Shown here piece by piece: positions 8,305-13,993 of a stretch of DNA of 18,391 nucleotides. Within the stretch, counting starts at the first letter, position 1. The number at the start of each line of letters is the position of its first letter. The position numbers were made by a program, and so were the translations under genes. The notes under the pieces were generated by a model. It had not been told where the DNA came from. It saw nothing but the letters and a program-made list of their open reading frames with translations, and searched no databases. The DNA is taken from positions 1 through 18,391 of the forward strand of contig JBDRCM010000026.1 of the NCBI GenBank assembly GCA_043821725.1. Reading direction: 5' to 3'. The DNA is from CAYHSR01 sp043821725. GTDB lineage: Bacteria; Patescibacteriota; Patescibacteriia; Magasanikbacterales; GWA2-37-8.

Positions 8305-9423
8305 TTAAAAAATGCTGGTCTGCTTGAGGCCCTGTTTATGCTCTTCATATCTACTTTCAACATACTGTTTTAAACGTTCTTTGAAAATATGTTCATCATA
8401 TTTTTCAGCGTGAGCACGTATAAATTCGCTGTTCCAACTGTAATCTTTGAATTTTAAAAGTACATCGGCCAAATGTTCCCAGGACTGGTTGTTGAAAAAA
8501 AGTCCGGTTTTTTCCGGTATTATTGTTTCAGTAGCTCCGCCCGAGCCAAATGCTATTACAGGGCGTCCGGATGCCATGCTCTCCAGAGGAGTGATTCCAA
8601 AGTCCTCAATTTGCGGATGAATAAAGGCCTTGGCTCGGCTTAGCAGTTCTGATTTTTGTTGGTCTGTTATTTTGCCAAGAAATTCAATATTAGGTCTTGA
8701 CATCTTGCGCAGGTTTTTTTCTTCCGGTCCGGTTCCGAATATTTTTAAAGGCCAGCGCAATCGGTTGAATGCCCTTATGGCGATATCCATGCGCTTGTAT
8801 CCCACTAACCTGCCTCCGGCTACAAAATAGTCGCCAATATTTTTTGAAATATTAAAATGCTTTGTTTCCACAGGCGGGTGTATTATGTCGCTGTCGCGCC
8901 TGTAGTATTTGTTTACGCGCTGGTTGACAGTGATTGAGTTGGCGATAAAATGATCAACTCTGTCAACCGTCATTTTATCCCACATTCTAAGCTTATGAAT
9001 AATGCGTGGCAACATTATTTTGACGGTAAGTCGGTGTTTAAGATGATCTAAGTATTCGTGCGTGTCAGTCCATAAGTATCTTGGAGGAGTGTGGCAATAT
9101 GTTATATGTAAAGTGTCAGGCCTTGTAAGCACACCTTTGGCAAAAGAGCTGGTTGATGAGATAACTACGTCAAATCCGTGCAGATTATGCTTTTCAGTGG
9201 CAATTGGCATTAATGGCAAATACCATTGAAATATTGTTTTTCCAAACGGCATATATGCCAAAAAAGATTGGCGAATATCCGCATTGTTGAAAGAATCAAT
9301 TTTTTTCTTATCGTGGAATAATACAAAAATAGGCGCATCGGGCCAGATGGCATGCATTGCCTTCAAAACCCGCTCAGCGCCCCCATCTTGAGCTAAATAA
9401 TCATGAACCAAAGCGATTTTCAT
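8305..9423 (-). CDS. GT4 family glycosyltransferase, WbaZ/mannosyltransferase-like
   Basis: 372 residues. The start MKIALVHDYLAQDGGAERVL is characteristic of the GT4 subgroup that includes O-antigen mannosyltransferases such as WbaZ. YCHTPPRYLW at ~109-118 is another hallmark of that subgroup. The donor domain holds FVAGGRLVGYKRMDIAI (~200-216), KIFGTGPEE, and the E-x7-E motif E273-E281 in EDFGITPLESM followed by GRPVIAFGSGGATETI. It would add a sugar, possibly mannose from GDP-mannose, to a lipid-linked glycan on the cytoplasmic face of the membrane. It is the second gene of the cluster, 18 nt after the sugar phosphotransferase gene, which fits the first glycosyl addition after priming. Substrate and gene name are inferred, so no symbol is given. 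Confidence 0.92.
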   Translation of the reverse strand: MKIALVHDYLAQDGGAERVLKAMHAIWPDAPIFVLFHDKKKIDSFNNADIRQSFLAYMPFGKTIFQWYLPLMPIATEKHNLHGFDVVISSTSSFAKGVLTRPDTLHITYCHTPPRYLWTDTHEYLDHLKHRLTVKIMLPRIIHKLRMWDKMTVDRVDHFIANSITVNQRVNKYYRRDSDIIHPPVETKHFNISKNIGDYFVAGGRLVGYKRMDIAIRAFNRLRWPLKIFGTGPEEKNLRKMSRPNIEFLGKITDQQKSELLSRAKAFIHPQIEDFGITPLESMASGRPVIAFGSGGATETIIPEKTGLFFNNQSWEHLADVLLKFKDYSWNSEFIRAHAEKYDEHIFKERLKQYVESRYEEHKQGLKQTSIF

Positions 9424-9441
9424 TTGTGAGATTTGTTTTTC

Positions 9442-10860
9442 TTACCATGCGCCTTTTTTTAACAGAACCGTAAAAGGCGTTTTAAATAATATAATGAGAT
9501 CCATGAGCATACTCCAGTTTTCTATGTAAAAGGTGTCAAGCCGAACTTCTTCCTCCCAGCTCAAGTCGCTCCGGCCTGATATTTGAGGAAGTCCGGTGAT
9601 CCCGGGCTTGATGGCCAGCACCACTTTTTGTTCCCTTTCATATTGGCTCACTTCGCGTGGCTGATGCGGTCTGGGGCCGACTAATGACATTTCACCTTTA
9701 AGCACATTTATGAACTGCGGAAGTTCGTCTAAGCTCCAGCGCCTGATGAATCGCCCCACTTTGGTCACGCGAGGATCATCTTTGATTTTATATACCGGTC
9801 CGGGTTTAAAGCTTTGTTTTTTTATAAGCTCCATTTCTTTGGCAAGCGCTTTTTCTCCGCGCTTGCCAAATTGAGGACCTGTACAGTATTGCGGACGCAT
9901 TGAGCGGAATTTGTAAGCGAAAAAGTTTTTTCCTTGCAGTCCCACGCGTTCGTTTCTATAAATTATTGGCAGTCCGCTTTCCAAAAGCGTTATTATTGAT
10001 ATGACAATATATATCGGACAGAACAGAATCATTATCAATATGCTGAGTACTATGTCAAAAATTCTTTTTATAATGCTTCCCCAGCCATGTAGGCGCGTTC
10101 TCTGAAGTTCAATAATCGGTATTCCGGATATTGTGCTCACCGTCATATTGGTTGAAAATGTGGCGAACAGGTCGGCTGAATATTTGAATGTTATATTGTG
10201 CTCATTAGCGAATTTAATGGCTTCCAGAACGGAGTGCTCATCTGATTTTGGATTGGTAAAAATTATCTCATCAATTTTATTATCCAGCATTTTTTTTGAA
10301 ATCTGCTTGTTGTAAGTTTTTTCAACACATATTATGTTGTAGCCGAGCGACCTACGATTATCAAGGTAATCTTTTATCCGGTTGGCAATTTCATGATCTC
10401 CGATTATTATGGTACGTCGCAATCCAATGCCTTCAATATAGAAAAGCGTTTTCAGGCCTTTCATTATTATTCTGCCCATAGCCACGAAAATTATGGCCAG
10501 TATCCAGCTTACCAAAACCAAAAAACGGGAGTCAAATTTTTGCAAAGTAAAAAAGACATATATTGTAATTGCGCCAAATCCGGTGGTACAGGCGAAAACT
10601 AAGCGCCTCAAATCTTTTAACAGCTTACGGTTTGGATTTGTATGGTAAAGACCGGCAAAAGTAAAAATAACCAGCCAACCCAAAGCAGTCATCATGACCA
10701 AAGGCCAATAACCATCCCAAGTTAGCTGGAATACAATGGGTCGTATGCCGGTCATCATTGCAGTAAATCTTAATTGATAGGCGCCAAAGCCGGCTAGCAC
10801 CAAAAGGATGTAGTCCAAGGGAAGTTGCAGAAATGCAAATGTGAGCTCAAAACGTTTCAT
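9442..10860 (-). CDS. Polyprenyl glycosylphosphotransferase (undecaprenyl-phosphate sugar-1-phosphate transferase, WcaJ/WbaP type)
   Basis: 472 residues, the length expected for the long (PHPT) class. The N-terminal half has four membrane helices (about 12-30, 52-72, 88-106, 112-130) and a nucleotide-binding-like soluble domain (TIIIGDHEIANRIKDYL, ~150-166). A fifth helix (~268-290) precedes the catalytic bacterial sugar transferase domain: KRIFDIVLS, RNERVGLQGKNFFAYKFRSM (~302-321), VTKVGRFIRRWSLDELPQ with the D-E pair at ~378-379, GEMSLVGPRPHQP, and KPGITGLPQISGRSDLSWEE. The enzyme transfers a hexose-1-phosphate from a nucleotide sugar to undecaprenyl phosphate, the priming step for a cell-surface glycan. 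It is the first gene of the minus-strand cluster and has its own promoter. Which sugar it uses cannot be read from the sequence. Confidence 0.96.
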   Translation of the reverse strand: MKRFELTFAFLQLPLDYILLVLAGFGAYQLRFTAMMTGIRPIVFQLTWDGYWPLVMMTALGWLVIFTFAGLYHTNPNRKLLKDLRRLVFACTTGFGAITIYVFFTLQKFDSRFLVLVSWILAIIFVAMGRIIMKGLKTLFYIEGIGLRRTIIIGDHEIANRIKDYLDNRRSLGYNIICVEKTYNKQISKKMLDNKIDEIIFTNPKSDEHSVLEAIKFANEHNITFKYSADLFATFSTNMTVSTISGIPIIELQRTRLHGWGSIIKRIFDIVLSILIMILFCPIYIVISIITLLESGLPIIYRNERVGLQGKNFFAYKFRSMRPQYCTGPQFGKRGEKALAKEMELIKKQSFKPGPVYKIKDDPRVTKVGRFIRRWSLDELPQFINVLKGEMSLVGPRPHQPREVSQYEREQKVVLAIKPGITGLPQISGRSDLSWEEEVRLDTFYIENWSMLMDLIILFKTPFTVLLKKGAW

Positions 10861-10877
10861 AGATAATTATTATAACT

Positions 10878-10906
10878 ATTTTAGCGCAAATTAGTCGGTT
10901 GGTCAA
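10878..10906 (-). promoter_or_regulatory. Promoter of the envelope glycan cluster
   Basis: On the minus strand: -35 TTGACC (10906-10901), 17-nt spacer, -10 TAAAAT (10883-10878). Transcription would start near 10871, giving a leader of about 11 nt before ATG 10860. A TATAAT at 10874-10869 is closer to the gene but has no -35 at a workable distance. The -35 sits back to back with that of the divergent gene at 11001. Confidence 0.6.
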
Positions 10907-10919
10907 TAAAGTTTCTCCA

Positions 10920-10947
10920 TTGACAGTGTGTAAGGATGTGGTAGATT
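10920..10947 (+). promoter_or_regulatory. Promoter of the secreted-protein/lipoprotein pair
   Basis: A perfect -35 TTGACA at 10920-10925 is followed after 16 nt by TAGATT (10942-10947) as a weak -10; TATATT at 10947-10952 is a better hexamer but its spacing of 21 nt is too long. The -35 is certain as a sequence match, the -10 is not. It faces away from the envelope cluster promoter only 13 nt away. Confidence 0.5.
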
Positions 10948-10965
10948 ATATTATAGCTAACTAAT

Positions 10966-10986
10966 CCCAAAAGATTCCATTTTGGG
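10966..10986 (+). other. Leader hairpin before the secreted-protein gene
   Basis: CCCAAAA (10966-10972) pairs perfectly with TTTTGGG (10980-10986) around a 7-nt loop, 14 nt before ATG 11001. It would lie in the 5' leader of the mRNA. It may affect mRNA stability or translation; no known regulator motif is recognised. Confidence 0.45.
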
Positions 10987-11000
10987 CTAATGAAAAATTT

Positions 11001-11783
11001 ATGAGGAAGATTATTGCCCTGTGGGCAATTGCCATTATGCTTGGTATGTATATATTGCCGGCAATGGCTGCCACGGAAGGAGAAGTTAAAAAGGAGTGGT
11101 TTGACGCAAGAGCCAACAGAGTTAGCGCTGACAGCAGTTACAGGCAGGCAAGAGTTGTTTACGCAATGGATAGAAGCGTGGAAAATGATCGTAAAGTTGT
11201 TGATGCCGCAAAGAAAACTTTGTTGGCTGTATTGGACGAAGCAGAAGCATGGCTGAAATGGAAAAACATTGAAGCCAAAAACAATCCTGAAGTTCCGGAT
11301 AGTTTAAAAGCAAGCATTGAGCAGGATGTAAATTCCAATCTTTCAAAGATAATGGATTTGAGAAAGGATGTTAATAATATTAAAAACAGGATAGATGTTG
11401 GAGTTGTGTTCATTAATATGATAGGTTCTTACACCCAGCTTTTAACGGATGTTGCCCGCAACACAGGTTTAGTGTGGGTGCACTTGGGTCAGAAAAGAAT
11501 AGATACAAGCAAAAATTATGAGGCAAAATTAAGGTCGGCCGCGCTGAAATTGAGCGATAATGATGAGATAATAAAGAAGCTTGACACGGCTGTGGAAGAT
11601 ATATTTTTAGCACAGGAAAAAGTGAACTCCTCTAAAAAATCGTATGAGGCGGTAAATTTGCCGGGGATGCCGTTCATAAAATTTGCTGAGGGAAATAATT
11701 ATTTGCGCGGGGCTAAAATTGATTTGATAAACGCCCAGGCGCGCATGGTTGAATCCTTTAATTTGATCATTAAAATCAACTAA
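11001..11783 (+). CDS. Secreted helical protein of unknown function
   Basis: 260 residues. A clear Sec signal peptide covers residues 1-23: basic start MRK, hydrophobic core IIALWAIAIMLGMYILP, and an A-M-A cleavage site before ATEGE. The mature part is almost entirely charged and helical with few prolines and no cysteines, for example VDAAKKTLLAVLDEAEAWLK and KIMDLRKDVNNIKNRID. It looks like coiled-coil or a helical bundle. I see no catalytic motif and do not recognise the family. The ATG is chosen because it starts the signal peptide; no Shine-Dalgarno sequence is visible. The lipoprotein gene begins 9 nt after its stop, so the two are likely translated from one mRNA and may act together at the cell surface. 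Divergence from the envelope cluster, with back-to-back promoters, hints at shared regulation. Confidence 0.8.
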   Translation: MRKIIALWAIAIMLGMYILPAMAATEGEVKKEWFDARANRVSADSSYRQARVVYAMDRSVENDRKVVDAAKKTLLAVLDEAEAWLKWKNIEAKNNPEVPDSLKASIEQDVNSNLSKIMDLRKDVNNIKNRIDVGVVFINMIGSYTQLLTDVARNTGLVWVHLGQKRIDTSKNYEAKLRSAALKLSDNDEIIKKLDTAVEDIFLAQEKVNSSKKSYEAVNLPGMPFIKFAEGNNYLRGAKIDLINAQARMVESFNLIIKIN

Positions 11784-11792
11784 TTGAACAGT

Positions 11793-12062
11793 ATGAATAA
11801 AATTATTTTATCAGGCATCATTATTACATTTATAATTATGACAGCCGGATGTGGCCAGTCCGGCAATAAGGCATCTGAAAATGGTTCTACGCCATCGGTT
11901 ACAACATCGGTTTCAATAAACAACCAGTCCGCGTCTTCAACAGGGAGTACTCAAACAGTGAGTTCAAAAGTTGAAATTGGAATTACCGAGCAGGATTTGG
12001 AAGATTTAAAGGCAAATATAGAAAAAATGGAATTTGACGATATTTCAGCTCTGTCAAATTAA
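11793..12062 (+). CDS. Small putative lipoprotein
   Basis: 89 residues from ATG 11793; an in-frame TTG at 11784 would add three residues and directly abuts the previous stop, so the ATG is preferred. The N-terminus MNKIILSGIIITFIIMTAGC has a hydrophobic core and a lipobox-like TAGC with the cysteine at residue 20; Thr rather than Leu at -3 is less usual. The mature chain has a Ser/Thr/Asn-rich linker (about residues 22-55) typical of surface tethers, followed by an acidic helical tail (ITEQDLEDLKANIEKMEFDD). No known domain is recognised. It follows the secreted helical protein by 9 nt and would present a short acidic helix at the membrane surface. The lipid anchor is inferred from the motif. 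Confidence 0.75.
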   Translation: MNKIILSGIIITFIIMTAGCGQSGNKASENGSTPSVTTSVSINNQSASSTGSTQTVSSKVEIGITEQDLEDLKANIEKMEFDDISALSN

Positions 12063-12066
12063 TTTG

Positions 12067-12080
12067 TTGGCAACAGACCC
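12067..12080 (+). repeat. Isolated copy of the repeat-family end motif
   Basis: TTGGCAACAGACCC differs by one base from the end motif TTGGCGACAGACCC of copy A. It lies 4 nt after the lipoprotein stop. No body of the repeat is seen beside it, so it is either a relic, a chance match, or a solo functional site. Confidence 0.4.
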
Positions 12081-12101
12081 TTTAAACGCGGGGCTTTACT
12101 T

Positions 12102-12129
12102 CATTGAATACAACATTGAATACAACATT
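12102..12129 (+). repeat. Short tandem repeat, 12-nt unit
   Basis: CATTGAATACAA occurs twice in tandem (12102-12113 and 12114-12125) followed by CATT. The last nine bases of the array (TACAACATT, 12121-12129) form an inverted repeat with AATGTTGTA at 12168-12176, next to the rnpB -35. Confidence 0.6.
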
Positions 12130-12158
12130 TTAGGCAATTTTTGTCTAAAATAATTTTT
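12127..12158 (+). terminator. Possible terminator after the lipoprotein gene
   Basis: ATTTTAGGCAA (12127-12137) pairs with TTGTCTAAAAT (12141-12151) with one G:U pair and a 3-nt loop, followed by AATTTTTG. The stem is AT-rich, so termination efficiency is doubtful. It lies between the lipoprotein stop and the rnpB promoter, where a terminator is expected. Confidence 0.4.
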
Positions 12159-12177
12159 GAATTTGCCAATGTTGTAC

Positions 12178-12206
12178 TTGACAAAAGTCAAAAAATGTGC
12201 TATAAA
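12178..12206 (+). promoter_or_regulatory. rnpB promoter
   Basis: Perfect -35 TTGACA (12178-12183), 17-nt spacer, and -10 TATAAA (12201-12206) with an extended TG motif (TGC just before the -10). The predicted start near 12213 coincides with the first base of the RNase P RNA P1 helix, which supports the call. Confidence 0.85.
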
Positions 12207-12212
12207 TACATA

Positions 12213-12671
12213 GTTCATGGCTGATGATCGTGCCGACTTGGCCGGCAAGGAAAGTCCGAACATGCATATTGATTTGCTTTTTGCAAATTAATATAAACGA
12301 GTAGCGGGTAATACCCGTCTTCCAATCTTTTGTCGCAAGACAAAATACTGGAAAGAGGTGCGAGCAGAGACGTCCATACTTGAAAAGGTGTGGAAAGCTA
12401 AACCCCATGTCTCCATTTGAATGGAAATAACAGCTTAGTCCGGGCCGGGGGCTTTAAGGTTCGGAGTGAAACGGCTAAATCCTTACTTGCATGCAAGAGC
12501 AGCCCTGATTTTTATATCATGGATAAGTTCGCTCGCTGTTTCTGATTGATTGGCAATTGTCAATAAATCAAAAAAGACCGTGTTGGTAACAACACGGCAA
12601 GATAAATGATCATCATCTTAGCTTGGCCAATGGTTAAGCCAAGATACAGAATTCGGCTTATAGCCATGAAT
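12213..12671 (+). ncRNA. rnpB: RNase P RNA (bacterial type A-like)
   Basis: Catalytic RNA that removes 5' leaders from tRNA precursors. The ends pair as helix P1: TTCATGGCT (12214-12222) with AGCCATGAA (12662-12670). The universal P4 helix is present: GGAAAGTCCGAA (12249-12260) and ACAGAATTCGGCTTA (12646-12660) give AAG-bulged U-CCGAA paired with TTCGG-CTT. The usual GGG/CCC pairs here are GAA/TTC, a compensated change. GCGGGTAATACCCG (P10/P11 region), GGTGCGAGCAGAGACG and CTAAACCCC match other conserved blocks, and AAGATAAATGATCA matches the usual AGATGAATGACTG block. Additional hairpins (CCGTGTTG/CAACACGG at ~12579-12598; CTTGGC/GCCAAG before the 3' P4 strand, P19-like) bring the length to ~459 nt, longer than the usual 350-400. 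It has its own promoter and terminator. Confidence 0.94.
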
Positions 12672-12673
12672 TT

Positions 12674-12711
12674 AAAAACCCGTCAAACATTTTTTTGTTA
12701 GGCGGGTTTTT
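12674..12711 (+). terminator. rnpB terminator
   Basis: AAAAACCCG (12674-12682) pairs with CGGGTTTTT (12703-12711), with AACA/TGTT pairing inside, and the 3' arm runs into the T-tract. It starts 3 nt after the end of the RNase P RNA. Being A-flanked on the other side, it could also work in reverse. Confidence 0.85.
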
Positions 12712-12730
12712 ATTACCAAGCGAAGCGAGA

Positions 12731-12754
12731 GAAATGAAAACTTGTTTTCATTTC
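12731..12754 (+). other. Perfect hairpin within conserved flanks (copy B)
   Basis: GAAATGAAAAC (12731-12741) pairs perfectly with GTTTTCATTTC (12744-12754) around a 2-nt loop. The flanks GCGAAGCGAGA and CGAGC are shared with copy C (on its minus strand), where a different perfect hairpin occupies the same place. Confidence 0.75.
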
Positions 12755-12773
12755 CGAGCTAGCGCAGGTAAAA

Positions 12774-12853
12774 TACCCCGTGGTCTTGCCACGGGGTAGA
12801 GTCGCAGACATTATGCCTTTTGACATGAGATACCCTGTGCTCTTGGCACAGGG
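12774..12853 (+). other. Paired stem-loops with identical TCTTG loops (copy B)
   Basis: Stem-loop 1 is 12774-12798 and stem-loop 2 is 12833-12853; both are identical in sequence to those of copy A at 24-48 and 81-101. The spacer between them is 34 nt, against 32 nt in copy A. Confidence 0.7.
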
Positions 12854-12950
12854 AGGGGTTCATTTACTTTATCATAAGCCGAAAAATTTTGAAGCGATTT
12901 TGGTCATAAATTATGAATTGTATTAGAAATGGTATTTAGTGACAGACCCG

Positions 12951-13943
12951 TTATGTTACATTGTTTTTTACTTCTCCTTTTACAAAGCATTTGATATTGT
13001 CAATTGTGGTGTCAATGATCCTTTTTAGCGCTTCAGTGCTGTTAAAAGCGTTATGAGGTGTGATTATTGTGTTCGGGTGATCTATTAGCACATTGTTAAT
13101 AAGGTTATTTTTAATTTGCATTGGAGTGAGGCCGTTTGAAATTATTTTTTCTTCATGCGTCACATAGTCCTCTTCCTCCAGAACATCCAAGCCGGCGCCT
13201 GAAATTTGATTATTTTCCAGTGCCCAAAGAAGAGCGGCCGGTTCTATAAGTTCACCTCGCGCGGTGTTAATGATGTATGCCCCTTTTTTTACCGTTTTAA
13301 TATTCTTTTTATTGATTAAATGGTACGTGGCAGGAAATAAAGGAACATGCAAGCTGATAAAGTCGGATGTTTTTAAAAGTTGGTTGAGTGTTGTGTATCT
13401 GAAGTTAAGTTCGTTGGCCAGATTTTTTGATGGAAAAGCGTCAAAAGCAATCACATTCATTTCAAATCCGCTGGCCATTTTAATCATATGTGCGCCAATA
13501 TGGCCGGTACCGATAATACCAAGCGTTTTTTTGCTTAAGTCGGTTCCTCGCAGTCCATGGAAGTCGTATGTACCTTCTTTAACTCTTTTAACCGCAGGAA
13601 ATATTTTTTTTGCCAATCCGAGCATGAGCGCAAAAGCATGTTCAGCCACTGTGTTCTCGCCATACGTGGGAACATTGCATATTGGGATTTTTTTCTTTTT
13701 AGCGGTTTTAAGATCAATATGGTTGAAGCCGGTGCTCATTGTGGCGACCATTTTTAATTTTGGCATCATGTTCATTATCTTCGGATCCAGTTTTGAATGC
13801 ACAAATATCGCCAATATTTCAGTGTCTTTTTTTACATTGTCTTTGCTTAAGGGTTCGCTGGAAATGCTGGTATAAAAGCCCCTCATTTTTGATCGGACGT
13901 GCGGTTTTAAATCAGGCCAGATGCCATAGAAAGATACTTTCAT
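12951..13943 (-). CDS. D-isomer-specific 2-hydroxyacid dehydrogenase
   Basis: 330 residues, normal for the family. It interconverts a 2-oxoacid and a D-2-hydroxyacid with NAD(H); D-lactate dehydrogenase is the likeliest single activity but is not proven. Visible features: MSTGFNHID (69-77), ENTVAEHAFALMLGL (96-110), the Rossmann loop GTGHIG (145-150), an acidic D168 at the end of beta-2 favouring NAD over NADP, the catalytic Arg R229 in NTARGEL, the Glu region GAGLDVLEEE (249-258), and the catalytic His H297 in TPHNAF. In a fermentative CPR cell this would re-oxidise NADH. It has an extended -10 promoter of its own, downstream of RNase J. The start ATG 13943 opens the typical N-terminal beta strand. 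Copy B of the repeat abuts its stop. Confidence 0.93.
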   Translation of the reverse strand: MKVSFYGIWPDLKPHVRSKMRGFYTSISSEPLSKDNVKKDTEILAIFVHSKLDPKIMNMMPKLKMVATMSTGFNHIDLKTAKKKKIPICNVPTYGENTVAEHAFALMLGLAKKIFPAVKRVKEGTYDFHGLRGTDLSKKTLGIIGTGHIGAHMIKMASGFEMNVIAFDAFPSKNLANELNFRYTTLNQLLKTSDFISLHVPLFPATYHLINKKNIKTVKKGAYIINTARGELIEPAALLWALENNQISGAGLDVLEEEDYVTHEEKIISNGLTPMQIKNNLINNVLIDHPNTIITPHNAFNSTEALKRIIDTTIDNIKCFVKGEVKNNVT

Positions 13944-13979
13944 ATATTTTTTGTTATTTTACTATATTGTGTATTATCT

Positions 13980-13988
13980 ATTATACCA
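13980..13988 (-). promoter_or_regulatory. Extended -10 promoter of the dehydrogenase gene
   Basis: The minus strand reads TGGTATAAT (13988-13980): a perfect TATAAT with an extended TG motif. No good -35 is seen, as expected for an extended -10 promoter. The start would be near 13973, with a leader of about 30 nt. Confidence 0.55.
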
Positions 13989-13993
13989 GATTG

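Larger units (their letters stand above)
12712..12949 (+). repeat. Dispersed repeat copy B (hairpin, two-hairpin cassette, and right terminal arm)
   Basis: From left to right: CAAGCGAAGCGAGA, also found on the minus strand of copy C around 18276-18290; an 11-bp perfect hairpin (12731-12741 with 12744-12754); the cassette 12751-12864, nearly identical to copy A; then an arm (about 12873-12949) that aligns without gaps to the right arm of copy C at roughly 87% by eye and ends GGTATTTAGTGACAGACCC. The left border runs directly out of the rnpB terminator tail and no left inverted end is visible, so the copy may be truncated there. Its right end is one base from the TAA stop of the dehydrogenase gene. 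Read on the minus strand, the 12774-12798 hairpin is followed by TTTT and could terminate the dehydrogenase transcript. Confidence 0.85.

Noticed and set aside
10869..10874. TATAAT as the -10 of the glycan cluster
   Set aside because: The only good -35 (10901-10906) is 26 nt away; TAAAAT at 10878-10883 has the correct 17-nt spacing.
12145..12408. An 87-residue minus-strand reading frame
   Set aside because: It is antisense to rnpB and its promoter and has no protein features.
13264..13875. A 203-residue plus-strand reading frame with hydrophobic stretches
   Set aside because: It lies fully antisense to the dehydrogenase gene, whose catalytic motifs are all in the other strand.
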